18,374 bases of DNA from Bryobacterales bacterium (GCA_025456495.1 JALOKO010000016.1:1-18374); one strand, 5' to 3'; shown: positions 1 through 8,023, counted from the stretch's first letter. The notes: a model not told the origin generated them from the sequence alone. Made by a program: numbers and translations.

Positions 1-776
1 ATGTCGCTGACGTGCAACAACCCATCGATTCCGCCCAGGTCCACGAATGCCCCGTACTCGGTGAGGCTCTTGATGAGCCCGGTCAGCACGGCGCCTTCCG
101 CAAGCGCCTCCAGGGTTTGCTCCTTGCGCGAACCCATCTCTTTTTCCAAAATCGACCGGCGCGAAACCACCACATTCGATCGTCGCCGGTTCATCTTCAG
201 GATCTTCACGGGAAGGTCCTGGCCCACCAACTGATCGAGGTTCTGGACGGGACGGATGTCCACATGCGATGCGGGCATGAAGGCCTTCATGCCAACGTCC
301 ACAGTCAGCCCGCCCTTCGTACGGGCAAGCACCCTACCCAGCACCGGCAGGTCGTCCTTATGCGCCTTCTCCAGGTTGTCCCAGGCCATCATGCGGCCGA
401 CCCGCTCGAAGGACAGAGGAATGTAGCCCTCGCGCGAAAAATCCGCGCGGCCCGTGGCCACCACGTCGATCGCATCCCCAACCGCGAATCGCACGTTGCC
501 GCCAGCGTCCCGCACCTGTTCAATCGGGACCGCGCCTTCGGCTTTCTGTCCTACATCGACAATCAGTTCGGCATCCCGGATCTCCAGCACCCGCCCATGG
601 ATAACCTCTCCTTCCCGAAACCCATCCGGGTTGGAGTAGTCATCCAGCAGTTGCTCCATGGAGTCCTGCTCCATGTCGTCGGGCGTATCCGGTACAAACT
701 CCTCCGGGAGTTCCGGGTGGCTCTCCTCGGCGGGTTGAGGGTTTCCTGGGATTAGATCGCGATCTTCTGTGTTCAT
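1..776 (-). CDS. rpsA: 30S ribosomal protein S1, N-terminal part (cut by left edge)
   Basis: Ribosomal protein S1 binds mRNA on the small subunit and helps load structured or weak-SD messages. Translating the minus strand from the ATG at 776 gives 258 open codons running off the left edge. After an acidic N-terminal tail (about residues 1-52) comes a first S1/OB domain (about 55-122). A second follows (about 143-206, with GLTVDVGMKAFMPAS). The start of a third (from about 227) carries the classic S1 signature TEYGAFVDLGGIDGLLHVSD. Repeated S1 domains with this third-domain signature are typical of bacterial RpsA. The ATG at 776 has only a weak purine stretch (GAGATCGAG) upstream. An in-frame ATG at 818 would add 14 residues, but it lacks an SD and lies about at the start point predicted from the candidate promoter at 821-849, so 776 is preferred. 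The C-terminal domains are outside the window. Confidence 0.93.
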   Translation of the reverse strand, partial: MNTEDRDLIPGNPQPAEESHPELPEEFVPDTPDDMEQDSMEQLLDDYSNPDGFREGEVIHGRVLEIRDAELIVDVGQKAEGAVPIEQVRDAGGNVRFAVGDAIDVVATGRADFSREGYIPLSFERVGRMMAWDNLEKAHKDDLPVLGRVLARTKGGLTVDVGMKAFMPASHVDIRPVQNLDQLVGQDLPVKILKMNRRRSNVVVSRRSILEKEMGSRKEQTLEALAEGAVLTGLIKSLTEYGAFVDLGGIDGLLHVSD

Positions 777-820
777 GTTCTCGATCTCAAAATGGGCGTG
801 AATTTGCTTGCATCTCATGG

Positions 821-849
821 ATGCTACGGAAAGGGATTCCGGCGCTCAA
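821..849 (-). promoter_or_regulatory. candidate sigma-70-type promoter for rpsA
   Basis: On the minus strand TTGAGC (849-844) and TAGCAT (826-821) are separated by exactly 17 bp, each matching 4 of 6 consensus bases. Transcription would start near 814, giving a leader of about 38 nt before the rpsA ATG at 776. Supported by position and spacing only. Confidence 0.4.
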
Positions 850-1202
850 CCCATCACGGCTTCCGTCATCGTGGACTCAGTACAGTGTGGTAGAGGGCGA
901 GCGCGCAAGGGGAAGCAATCCCCCCTTATTCAATAGTAAACCGCGCATGCCCCCATTCCGACAGCCTGCGTCCAGAGAGACAACTGGCATCCCACATCCG
1001 CAAGCGTCCAGCCACGATGGCTGAGGCCCCATTTCACCGTCAAGCGCCAGTGAAACCAGGAAAATCAGCACTCATCGGACGAACTTGCGGGTTCGCTGCG
1101 GAAAACTTAGCCCGAATGACGTGAAGACTTGTACGAAACCAGCAACCCCAACCGTTAACAGCACTGTAGCCATTGGCATCGGCAGTGTCAACCCCAACCC
1201 TC
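850..1202. other. intergenic region between rpsA and the response regulator gene
   Basis: No convincing gene was found here. Short open frames on both strands lack an SD, family resemblance or sensible composition. Small structures seen are a perfect 6-bp inverted repeat with 3-nt loop (CAGCCA-CGA-TGGCTG, 1009-1023), an AAGGGG/CCCCTT inverted repeat (907-927), an 8-bp direct repeat GCGTCCAG (968-975 and 1004-1011), and CAACCCCAAC occurring twice (about 1143 and 1189). None has the T-tract of an intrinsic terminator, so termination of the upstream minus-strand operon is unexplained. Confidence 0.5.
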
Positions 1203-2045
1203 TCAGGCGCCAGTGGAAGCGGGCTTCCCCTCCTCACCAGGATCGAACTTGTAGCCCACACCCCTCACCGTAATCAGGTGTCGCGGTTCCTGCGGGTCCA
1301 CCTCCAGATAGCGGCGCAGACGCACAATGAAGTTATCCACCGCCCGCGTGTCTGTATCTTCGTGCAAGCCCCAGACATCCTCCAGCAGGTTCTTGCGGCT
1401 CACGGGCTTCCCCTGACGCTCAATGAGATACCGCAACAGACTGGCCTCCATGATGGTGAGGGGAATCTCCCGGTCGCCCTCCAGGATCTTCAAGTCATCG
1501 AACAAAATCACCTTGCCCGCAAACTCGTAACAGACCGGTAATCCTAACGGGGTATCGCCGGTAGCCTGCTGGGCAACCCGCAGTTCCGCGCGAGCCCACT
1601 GCGTGCGGCGCAGCAACCCGCTTACCCTCGCCAGCAGTACCGCCAGTTCGAACGGCTTAGGCAGATAGTCGTCCGCGCCCAGGGTTAATCCGTGTACGAT
1701 GTCCTCTGACCGCCCGCGCGCGGTCAGGATCAGAACCGGGGTGCGGTCACCCTGCCGCCGCATCCGCTCAACCACTTCAAAGCCTGAGATCCCGGGCAGC
1801 ATCAGGTCCAATAACACCAGATCGAAGCGTGCGCCATCCAGAGCGGTCAACGCATCCTCACCGCTCTCTACCAGGGTCACCCGATGACCGTCAGCCTGCA
1901 GATTGAACCGCAGCCCCAGGGCGATGTGGACCTCATCCTCCACCACCAGCAGGTGCGCCGGGTGCTGCACCCCGCCAGATTCGCTTCCCTGCGAAGGGCG
2001 CCGCACGGAAGCGTCCTCAGCAAACGACGTTTCCGGCGTACTCAC
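1203..2045 (-). CDS. OmpR/PhoB-family response regulator
   Basis: DNA-binding output half of a two-component system, 280 aa. Residues about 31-146 form a receiver domain with the acidic pair E36/D37, phospho-acceptor D80 in LVLLDLMLPG, T108 and K130 (YLPKPF). Residues about 172-266 form an OmpR-type winged helix ending in the typical RHLITVRGVGYKF. The start is GTG at 2045. Its GTGA overlaps the stop of the upstream kinase gene by 4 nt, and AAGGAG lies 8 nt upstream, so the two are translationally coupled and form a cognate pair. An unusual tail of about 30 polar residues precedes the receiver, and the linker between domains is rather long (about 147-171). The target promoters are unknown; the adjacent barrel operon is the obvious candidate for autoregulation (inference). 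Confidence 0.93.
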   Translation of the reverse strand: MSTPETSFAEDASVRRPSQGSESGGVQHPAHLLVVEDEVHIALGLRFNLQADGHRVTLVESGEDALTALDGARFDLVLLDLMLPGISGFEVVERMRRQGDRTPVLILTARGRSEDIVHGLTLGADDYLPKPFELAVLLARVSGLLRRTQWARAELRVAQQATGDTPLGLPVCYEFAGKVILFDDLKILEGDREIPLTIMEASLLRYLIERQGKPVSRKNLLEDVWGLHEDTDTRAVDNFIVRLRRYLEVDPQEPRHLITVRGVGYKFDPGEEGKPASTGA

Positions 2046-3091
2046 CGCGCCCTCTCCTTCGTCCCCATCGGACCAGGCTCTACGCCAGTCGCTGGCAGCG
2101 CAACACGCAGTGGCGCGGAATGCTCGTCCGCGTCGCCCCGCGCGGCCACGGGCTCAGCCCCCTCCTCGAACAGGCCGGCGCCACTCTCCAAGGGCGCAAC
2201 GGGCAGCTCCAGCGTAAAGATGCTGCCTCTACCGGGACCCTCGCTTTCAGCAAAGGCGCGTCCACCGTGGCGTTTGGCCATCTGCGCGACGATAAACAGC
2301 CCCAAACCTGTCCCTTTCACACGCATGCTTGCCGCCGACGGGATCCGGTAAAAGCGCTTGAAAATTCGCTTCGTCTCTGAAGCCGACATTCCCACGCCCT
2401 CATCGCTGATCTGGAACTGGACCCGGGAGGAGTCAGGATTCCGCAAGGTCACCACAATCCGGATGTGTTTCCCTGAATACTTCACCGCGTTCTCCAGCAG
2501 GTTCCGCAGCGCCGCCAAAAGGTCCTCGCGATTTCCCATCACCATTGACCGCGACTCAGTGACGCAGCGGTTGTCGAACTGCAAATGCTCATCGCCAAGA
2601 TGATGCCGTGCGCGGCACAGCGCGACGGATTCTTCGGTTAACTCGCGCATGCTCAACGGCTGTCGCCCCACGCTATGCGCCGCTCCCGCCGCGCCCGCCA
2701 TCAACACCTGCTCGATCGTCGATTGCAGTCGCTGGGTATCCTCCATCATCACCCGATAGAACTCCGCACGCGTTGCCTCATCCACCACTCGGCTCTGCAA
2801 GGTCTCCAGGTAGAGCCGGATGGACGCCACAGGAGTCTTCAACTCGTGCGTGACCGCGTTCAGAAATCCATCCTGCTGCTCGTTACGCCGGATCTCCCGG
2901 ACGAGGAAGATCGTGTTCAGCACCACTCCAGCGACAATCAACAGGCTCACCACCACGCCCACGGCCAGCAGCAGACCTTCGCGCCAACTGATGACAATCC
3001 AGCCAATGTTCAGCGCCACCGCCAGCCCCACCAGCACACTCCCCACGGCAATGAAGAGTGGGATGGACCGTCGATGGCTACCGCGAATCAT
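2042..3091 (-). CDS. sensor histidine kinase with two TM helices and minimal periplasmic loop
   Basis: Membrane histidine kinase of 349 aa that should autophosphorylate on H82 and phosphorylate the regulator encoded directly downstream. Two hydrophobic helices (about 11-34 and 39-63) are separated by only about five residues, so there is essentially no extracytoplasmic sensor domain, as in intramembrane-sensing kinases. The HisKA segment (about 72-135) holds FLNAVTHELKTP. The HATPase_c domain (about 180-297) holds the N box RNLLENAVKYS, the G1 box DEGVG (230-234) and the G2 box GTGLGL (260-265). About 50 residues rich in Ala, Glu, Gly and Pro extend past the ATPase fold, with no domain recognised. 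GAGGAA 7 nt upstream supports the ATG at 3091. The preceding coiled-coil gene ends 20 nt away. With no sensor domain of its own, the kinase may read its signal from membrane partners encoded in the same operon (inference). Confidence 0.93.
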   Translation of the reverse strand: MIRGSHRRSIPLFIAVGSVLVGLAVALNIGWIVISWREGLLLAVGVVVSLLIVAGVVLNTIFLVREIRRNEQQDGFLNAVTHELKTPVASIRLYLETLQSRVVDEATRAEFYRVMMEDTQRLQSTIEQVLMAGAAGAAHSVGRQPLSMRELTEESVALCRARHHLGDEHLQFDNRCVTESRSMVMGNREDLLAALRNLLENAVKYSGKHIRIVVTLRNPDSSRVQFQISDEGVGMSASETKRIFKRFYRIPSAASMRVKGTGLGLFIVAQMAKRHGGRAFAESEGPGRGSIFTLELPVAPLESGAGLFEEGAEPVAARGDADEHSAPLRVALPATGVEPGPMGTKERAR

Positions 3092-3111
3092 GGGCAGATT
3101 CCTCAGGCCGC

Positions 3112-4032
3112 TTAGTTGGCGTCACGCAGGTCACCAAGCTTGCGCTCCAACTGCGAAGCCTGGGTGTTCAATGTGTTGAACTGTGCAACCTGATCCTCCA
3201 CGGCCAGCACGCCGGATTGCAATCGGCTCACCTCCGCGTTGAGGGTGCCCTGCGTTCGAGGGTCACTGTCGATGCGAACGGCGACTGTGCGATAACTGTC
3301 GCTGAGGTCCTTCAATCGTCGGGTCGCCTGCTCCAGGACGCGCGCACGGCGCTGGTTGAGGGTCTCCAGTTCACTCAGTGTGCGGCTGATGACTTCCAGT
3401 TGGCGGCTGGCCGACTGGGAGGAATCCTTGAAGCGTTGGTAGGAGCGCTCCAGCGTTTTCAGGGTCTGCTCCTTGCTCAGCAGTTGTGCCTGCAGTGCCT
3501 CCGTGAGGCGCCTGGATTGCGCGACGCTCTCGTTGAGGGCCTCCTCACGCTGCTTGGCTTGGACCAATTCCTGCCCCAGTTGCTCCACCTGTGCTTCCAG
3601 CCTCCCGATGCGGCTCAGCAGCCCATCCTGTTCCGCCTTCGCGTTGGTCAGCGCCACTTCCAGTTCCTGTTGCGAAACGGATTGGGCACGGCGCGTCTTC
3701 TCCATTTCGCGCTGCCGCCGCAGGGCTTCCTCGGCAGTCTGGTTGCCCGATGCGGCAATGCTCTCCAGTTCCTCTTGCAGGGTTGCCAGCTCCTCCTTTA
3801 TCTGGCGCGCCTCGGTCGCCTGCCGTTGAGCTTCCGCCTCACTGGAGTGCTTCGCTACCCGCTCAGCCTCCAGGTCACGCAGCAATCCGGCATTCGTCCA
3901 TCCCAGGACACCCGCGCCAGCGAAGCCAATCAGGCAGAGCAACATCCAGCCCCAGCGCCGCGCGCGGACGGGCGCTTTGGTATCCGCCGATGAAGGCCGC
4001 GGCTCCAAGGAGCGTGAGTTCGTTTCGGACAT
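3112..4032 (-). CDS. single-pass membrane protein with long coiled coil
   Basis: Family not recognised. The 306-aa product has a polar, basic N-terminus (1-28), one strong transmembrane helix (about 29-48, WMLLCLIGFAGAGVLGW), then about 250 residues rich in Glu, Gln, Arg, Leu and Ala with heptad-like periodicity, predicted as an almost continuous coiled coil. Basic residues before the helix suggest an N-in topology, placing the coiled coil in the periplasm. The frame stays open upstream to an ATG at 4203, but that would overlap the vWA gene. The ATG at 4032 has a strong SD (GGAAGGAG, 8 nt spacing) and is preferred. It sits 43 nt after the vWA gene and 20 nt before the kinase gene. A role as signal adaptor or periplasm-spanning linker between the secreted vWA protein and the kinase is possible but inferred from gene order only. 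Confidence 0.85.
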   Translation of the reverse strand: MSETNSRSLEPRPSSADTKAPVRARRWGWMLLCLIGFAGAGVLGWTNAGLLRDLEAERVAKHSSEAEAQRQATEARQIKEELATLQEELESIAASGNQTAEEALRRQREMEKTRRAQSVSQQELEVALTNAKAEQDGLLSRIGRLEAQVEQLGQELVQAKQREEALNESVAQSRRLTEALQAQLLSKEQTLKTLERSYQRFKDSSQSASRQLEVISRTLSELETLNQRRARVLEQATRRLKDLSDSYRTVAVRIDSDPRTQGTLNAEVSRLQSGVLAVEDQVAQFNTLNTQASQLERKLGDLRDAN

Positions 4033-4040
4033 CGTAGTGG

Positions 4041-4046
4041 CTCCTT
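4041..4046 (-). promoter_or_regulatory. Shine-Dalgarno site fixing the coiled-coil protein start
   Basis: AAGGAG on the minus strand, 8 nt before the ATG at 4032. It argues for this start over the longer open frame reaching back to 4203 inside the vWA gene. Confidence 0.7.
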
Positions 4047-4075
4047 CCGGGACTGGATCCCGGGCATCATCATCC

Positions 4076-5089
4076 CTACCTTGGGGGTTGGAACTGGCTG
4101 CGGTAGGTAAGGCTGCCCAGATCGCTCTCCAGCGTAATGGTAAATGACCCGGACAAACTCCCCGGCGCCTCCACTTCCAGCATTCCCATTGCCTGGATGG
4201 CATTCACCATATCACCAACGGCGACGGGAATTTCCGCGATCGAACGACAGAACACCCCCCGGCCTCCGGTGCTTTCCGCCAGCCGGCGCAGCCCCGTCTG
4301 ATAGGCCTCATTCAGCGTATCGTTCCGGTAATTCAGATGCACCACAAACATCGGCACACTGCTACGCTGCAAGGTATTTGTCAAGCTGCTTACCTTTTCC
4401 CGAATCAGCGCGTCGGGAAAGCGGCGACTCAAATCCCGAGCGTCGGAACGATTAATCACCGGATTGGTGTAATCTTCGCGATAATTGCTGATCTCACTAT
4501 CGGTCAAATACAGTACCGCGACGCGAACGGGATGTTCCCGAACCAACGGACTGGTAACGCCCGCAATCACTTCCACCATCTCAAACAGACCCGCGCGGCC
4601 GCTCATCGGCAAGCCCTTCATTGCTTCAATGAACTGCTCCCGATTGGCTGTGGGGTCCACAATCACCATCGGCTGCTCTGGTATCCGCAACAAGCCGGCC
4701 AGCAGGTTCTCTCCAGCGCCTCGCAAGGTGTTGGCCAGAGAGTCCTTGGCACTTTCGGTGAGGATGAGATCCGCCGAAAAGTCGATGGCCACGAACAGCA
4801 GCAGAGGACTGTCGTCAAAGCGTCCGCCCCGCAAAGTCAATGGCGTTGCCCCCACCTTGGCGCGGAAGTCCTCCAGTTTCCAGGGGCCCTGGATTCCGGA
4901 GGGGCGCCAGACGGGAACAATCAACCGCGAGGGGGCGGGAGTCCCTTTCGCCGCGCCCCTCCTTGGGGCTGACGACTCCTCGCGCCTTTGCTTTCGCTTG
5001 GCCGCATTCGGCGGGACCGGCTCCTCTGCTGTTGCCGTGGATGCCACCAGGAAAAGCGCGACGATCAGGATATTCAGCAGTTGGCGCAT
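4076..5089 (-). CDS. secreted vWA-like protein, acidobacterial type, with degenerate MIDAS
   Basis: Exported 337-aa protein. A signal peptide (1-21, cleavage after ATA) is followed by a basic linker (about 29-56), then a von Willebrand A-like domain (about 93-315). The first strand LLLFVAIDFSADL matches the place where acidobacterial vWA-related proteins carry the MIDAS DxSxS motif. Here it reads D103-F-S105-A-D107, so the last Ser is Asp. The usual MIDAS Thr position (GRAGLFEMV, about 164-172) has no Thr. The later LYLTDSE (D197) is retained. Metal-dependent ligand binding may therefore be altered or lost. The ATG at 5089 overlaps the stop of the barrel gene as TGATG with no clear SD, which indicates translational coupling. 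A periplasmic partner of the barrel or of the coiled-coil protein is plausible; neither has been shown. The vWA call itself is moderately secure. Confidence 0.8.
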   Translation of the reverse strand: MRQLLNILIVALFLVASTATAEEPVPPNAAKRKQRREESSAPRRGAAKGTPAPSRLIVPVWRPSGIQGPWKLEDFRAKVGATPLTLRGGRFDDSPLLLFVAIDFSADLILTESAKDSLANTLRGAGENLLAGLLRIPEQPMVIVDPTANREQFIEAMKGLPMSGRAGLFEMVEVIAGVTSPLVREHPVRVAVLYLTDSEISNYREDYTNPVINRSDARDLSRRFPDALIREKVSSLTNTLQRSSVPMFVVHLNYRNDTLNEAYQTGLRRLAESTGGRGVFCRSIAEIPVAVGDMVNAIQAMGMLEVEAPGSLSGSFTITLESDLGSLTYRSQFQPPR

Positions 5090-7992
5090 CAGAAATTCAA
5101 CCGCAGCCCCAACTGGATAATCCGGCCACCCACGGACTGCAGAATCCTACCGGCGTTCGCGTTCGGAGCCCGTACAGTTCCGATCTCCGTGTCCGGATCA
5201 TCCAGGTTTCCGATATTCATGAAGTTCAGCCCGACGGCAGTAAACTCAAGGCTTTGGCCAGACGTAAGCGGAAACCGCTTACTCACGGAAAGGTCATGAT
5301 TTTGCCGGGCTGGGCCAAACAGATTCGGCATGTTTCGAGGCGCATTTCCGATGGTAAAGTCATCCGGGTGCGAGAATGCCGCGGGGTTATACCATAACTC
5401 AGGCGATCGATCTTCCAGATTCGCCGAGACCCCGTCCACCACATTCACATACAGGGTTTGCACCACACTTCCCGTGTTATTGAAGGCAGCCCGCATGCTA
5501 AGCGGACGGCCGCTTACCAGCGTGGATGTTCCCGTGAAGCTCCAACCGGCAATCAGATAGCGGCGCCAATCCGAGAAGGTAAAGTAATCCTTATTCGGAC
5601 CGAAAGGAAGTTCGTACACATAGTTAAGTGAGGCGACATGTGGGCTATTAAAGGATGCTACCGCCCACTCTTTGTTCAGATTGTATTTATCCTGAATCGC
5701 TCCAGGCCCTGAGTAATTGTCCATCTGCTTCGAGAATCGATACGTCGCGCGCACGGTGAGTCCTCCAGTCGCCCGCTTTTCCACTCGGACGGAAGCTTCA
5801 TCGCGATTATATCGACCTGCCGGCCACATACTATTCAGGCTAAAGCGCTGATACTGCGGAAACGGACGCAGGTTGCGCAGAAACGACTCATCATTCAGCA
5901 GGTCACGAAAGCTAAGGAAATCCAGTGGAACGGCATTCGGATCGAAGGTAGCCTCATTCACGAAGAGATTGCGCGCAGAATCCCGCGAAACCCCCAATAC
6001 AACCAAGAGGTTGCCTGGCATTTCCCGTTCATAACTCAACCCATAGCTCACCGTCATCGGCACATCATTGGTGCGGGATTGTAGTTCCGCCTGCGTATTG
6101 TTGGCCGCGGACGGGCTAAGGTTTGGCGCTTGCGCTACGGACTGCCCGAAACCATCACGTAACAACACGGCCGGGGTTGTTAGCCGGTTCGGCGAAATCA
6201 CGGTGGGATAGAGATTGAAGCCCTGGCTACCCCAATGCCCATAGGCCAAGGGCCAGGCGCTGTAGCTGCGCGCGTAGTTCAAACGCACCACGGATCCACT
6301 TTCCGCATTGGGGTTCCAGGCGAGGCTGACCCGCGGCTCCAGTACCGTGATTGGCCGCTGAAAGGTGCGGCCGTTATCGCCCTGCCTGGCGAACACCAGT
6401 CCGCCGGGCAGGCCCACTTCGGGGTTCGGCGCGCTGAGATCGACTGTGCTATGACGGTCAAACTTCTCCACCCGCGGTTTGCTGTGTTCCAGGTTCACAT
6501 CGAAGGTGAGATTCAAACCACGACGCAATTCCACCTGATCTACAATTCTCCCGGAGAAGTACCAGCGTCGCCAATAGGAGGGTTGATCCACGACACTTAA
6601 CTCAGCAAAGTCCGCCTCGCCCAACAGAAAAGTAGCAAATCCATGACCGGTATTGACAATTCCTGGCAGCGCCGTAAAGGCGTTCTGAAAACGGAAGCGT
6701 CCGCTGGGGTAGTCCGGCTGAAACGAGTTCAATTGAAACTGGGTGGCACGTCCGCTGAACCGTAGATTATGTCCACGGAGGCGGGTGGAGTAAGTATTCG
6801 TGAGTGTATACGTGTGCCGATAGTTTCGACGAATCAGGTTCGCCCGCCCGATATCCAGGTATCCGTCCAGGATATTGAACGCCGGAAAGACACTCCCCAG
6901 CTTGCCGGGAATCCCCAACTGCGCCGGATAGTTCGTCTCCTGATCTACCTGATTCTCAAATCCGCTACTGGAGAAATCGAACGTTGTGCTGTGAATCGTT
7001 TCCGGGGAGATGGTAAAGATGTGTTGCAGAGACCCGGAGTTGCTGGTTTCAATGCGATCCATCGGTCCGGGATTGGCTGCATTATCAAACCATTTGGCGG
7101 CGCCGACGAAGGCATCCGTAATGGTGAGATTCAGGTTTGCCCGGTGCCGATCATTGAAGATGTGGTCCACCCGCCCCGTAAAGCCATCCACCACATTGCG
7201 CTCAGGCGAAACCACGAAGAAGTTGTTCCGGAAAAAGGGACCTACATTCGTGTTGGGCACCGGGAAAAACGACATCGTGCGCAAGGCCACCGGGTCCAGG
7301 CGGGCGACGGGAATGCGGTTGTTGACAAAGGGACTGCGCTGGTATTGCAGGTTGTCGGTGCGCACCGGAAGCGACGCGTTGAAGGCCGGGTTCAGGCTGG
7401 TGCTGGCAGGGTCGTAGATGGGAAGCGGCGCCCCGCTGGGATCCACGGTTTGCGAAAAATCCCCCACCCGCTCCGGCTGAATCGGTAACGTCTCCAGCAA
7501 GCTGCGCGCGATGCTTTCTCGCACTCCCTCGTAGGATAGGGTGAAGAAGGTGCGTGTTCCGCCGTTGTAAAGCTTCGGAATGAACACCGGACCGCTGACG
7601 TTGAATCCGAACTGATGCCGCCGAAGAATGGACTGCTGGCCGCCACGCTGGCGAATCTGATGGGGAATGGCGTCGAAGAGATCGTTGCGGATGTTGTAGG
7701 TGAGCCGCCCGTGATACTGTGGCAATCGGCCCCCGCCCGCTTGGAAGGCTTTTGTGCTGTCACTGCGCAGGCCCCGTTCGCGGGTGGCGGTTCGGAACTG
7801 CTCAATGGCCGCCTCCACCACATCCGCAGCAGGTTCGCCCGGGGATTGGGCGCCTGCGTTGCCCGGGTTGGCTTCGCTCTGTACCCCAGGCGCGGCCGTG
7901 GACGGCGTTTGCGAGACAGCCTGCTGCTGGCCAACTGCACACGCCACCGTCAGCAACAGCCACAACCACGAAACCAAACGCCAGCGCACCAT
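5089..7992 (-). CDS. Oar-like TonB-dependent-receptor-type outer-membrane barrel lacking plug
   Basis: Outer-membrane beta-barrel of 967 aa. The start used is the ATG at 7992, which begins with a good signal peptide (about 1-22). The frame remains open to 8208, but that would overlap lpxD and bury the signal peptide. An ATG at 8025 (11 residues longer) is the alternative. After the signal comes a low-complexity Ala/Pro/Gly/Gln stretch (about 23-60). The sequence then enters the conserved Oar-like block: RNDLFDA, RRHQFGFNVSGPVFIPKLY, TRTFFTLSYEGVRE (about 102-160). Alternating barrel strands follow to the C-terminal Phe (LGLRLNF), the usual outer-membrane assembly signal. Typical acidobacterial homologues have a CarboxypepD_reg-like domain and a plug before that block; neither is recognisable here. 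First gene of the five-gene run. Ligand unknown. Confidence 0.88.
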   Translation of the reverse strand: MVRWRLVSWLWLLLTVACAVGQQQAVSQTPSTAAPGVQSEANPGNAGAQSPGEPAADVVEAAIEQFRTATRERGLRSDSTKAFQAGGGRLPQYHGRLTYNIRNDLFDAIPHQIRQRGGQQSILRRHQFGFNVSGPVFIPKLYNGGTRTFFTLSYEGVRESIARSLLETLPIQPERVGDFSQTVDPSGAPLPIYDPASTSLNPAFNASLPVRTDNLQYQRSPFVNNRIPVARLDPVALRTMSFFPVPNTNVGPFFRNNFFVVSPERNVVDGFTGRVDHIFNDRHRANLNLTITDAFVGAAKWFDNAANPGPMDRIETSNSGSLQHIFTISPETIHSTTFDFSSSGFENQVDQETNYPAQLGIPGKLGSVFPAFNILDGYLDIGRANLIRRNYRHTYTLTNTYSTRLRGHNLRFSGRATQFQLNSFQPDYPSGRFRFQNAFTALPGIVNTGHGFATFLLGEADFAELSVVDQPSYWRRWYFSGRIVDQVELRRGLNLTFDVNLEHSKPRVEKFDRHSTVDLSAPNPEVGLPGGLVFARQGDNGRTFQRPITVLEPRVSLAWNPNAESGSVVRLNYARSYSAWPLAYGHWGSQGFNLYPTVISPNRLTTPAVLLRDGFGQSVAQAPNLSPSAANNTQAELQSRTNDVPMTVSYGLSYEREMPGNLLVVLGVSRDSARNLFVNEATFDPNAVPLDFLSFRDLLNDESFLRNLRPFPQYQRFSLNSMWPAGRYNRDEASVRVEKRATGGLTVRATYRFSKQMDNYSGPGAIQDKYNLNKEWAVASFNSPHVASLNYVYELPFGPNKDYFTFSDWRRYLIAGWSFTGTSTLVSGRPLSMRAAFNNTGSVVQTLYVNVVDGVSANLEDRSPELWYNPAAFSHPDDFTIGNAPRNMPNLFGPARQNHDLSVSKRFPLTSGQSLEFTAVGLNFMNIGNLDDPDTEIGTVRAPNANAGRILQSVGGRIIQLGLRLNF

Positions 7993-8002
7993 CTCTACTG
8001 AA

Positions 8003-8008
8003 ATTGTA
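8003..8008 (-). promoter_or_regulatory. candidate -10 box for the barrel operon
   Basis: TACAAT on the minus strand (5 of 6 to consensus) lies 10 nt before the ATG at 7992. No good -35 is visible at 16-18 bp, where it would fall inside the first codons of lpxD. If used, it gives a leader of only a few nucleotides and favours the 7992 start over 8025. Confidence 0.35.
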
Positions 8009-8023
8009 CCCTTGTAACTGTTC

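Noticed and set aside
12..755. Long plus-strand open frame of 247 codons
   Set aside because: It lies opposite the S1 coding sequence, whose minus-strand translation shows clear S1 domains; this is a GC-rich shadow frame.
1009..1023. CAGCCA-CGA-TGGCTG hairpin as terminator of the five-gene operon
   Set aside because: No T-tract on either side and about 180 bp past the regulator stop; kept only as a note on the intergenic region.
877..1071. Minus-strand 64-codon frame in the rpsA/regulator gap
   Set aside because: No SD, no family resemblance and weak composition; more likely chance.
1072..1179. Small minus-strand frame of 35 aa with a hydrophobic start (MPMATVLLTVGVAGF)
   Set aside because: It could suggest a small membrane peptide, but there is no SD, and part of it arises from the CAACCCCAAC repeats; not enough support.
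3058..3993. Plus-strand 311-codon frame opposite the coiled-coil gene
   Set aside because: It is the antisense reflection of a Glu/Gln/Leu-rich coiled coil, with no start signals.
4033..4203. Longer start for the coiled-coil protein at 4203
   Set aside because: It overlaps the vWA gene by about 128 bp, while a strong SD precedes the ATG at 4032.
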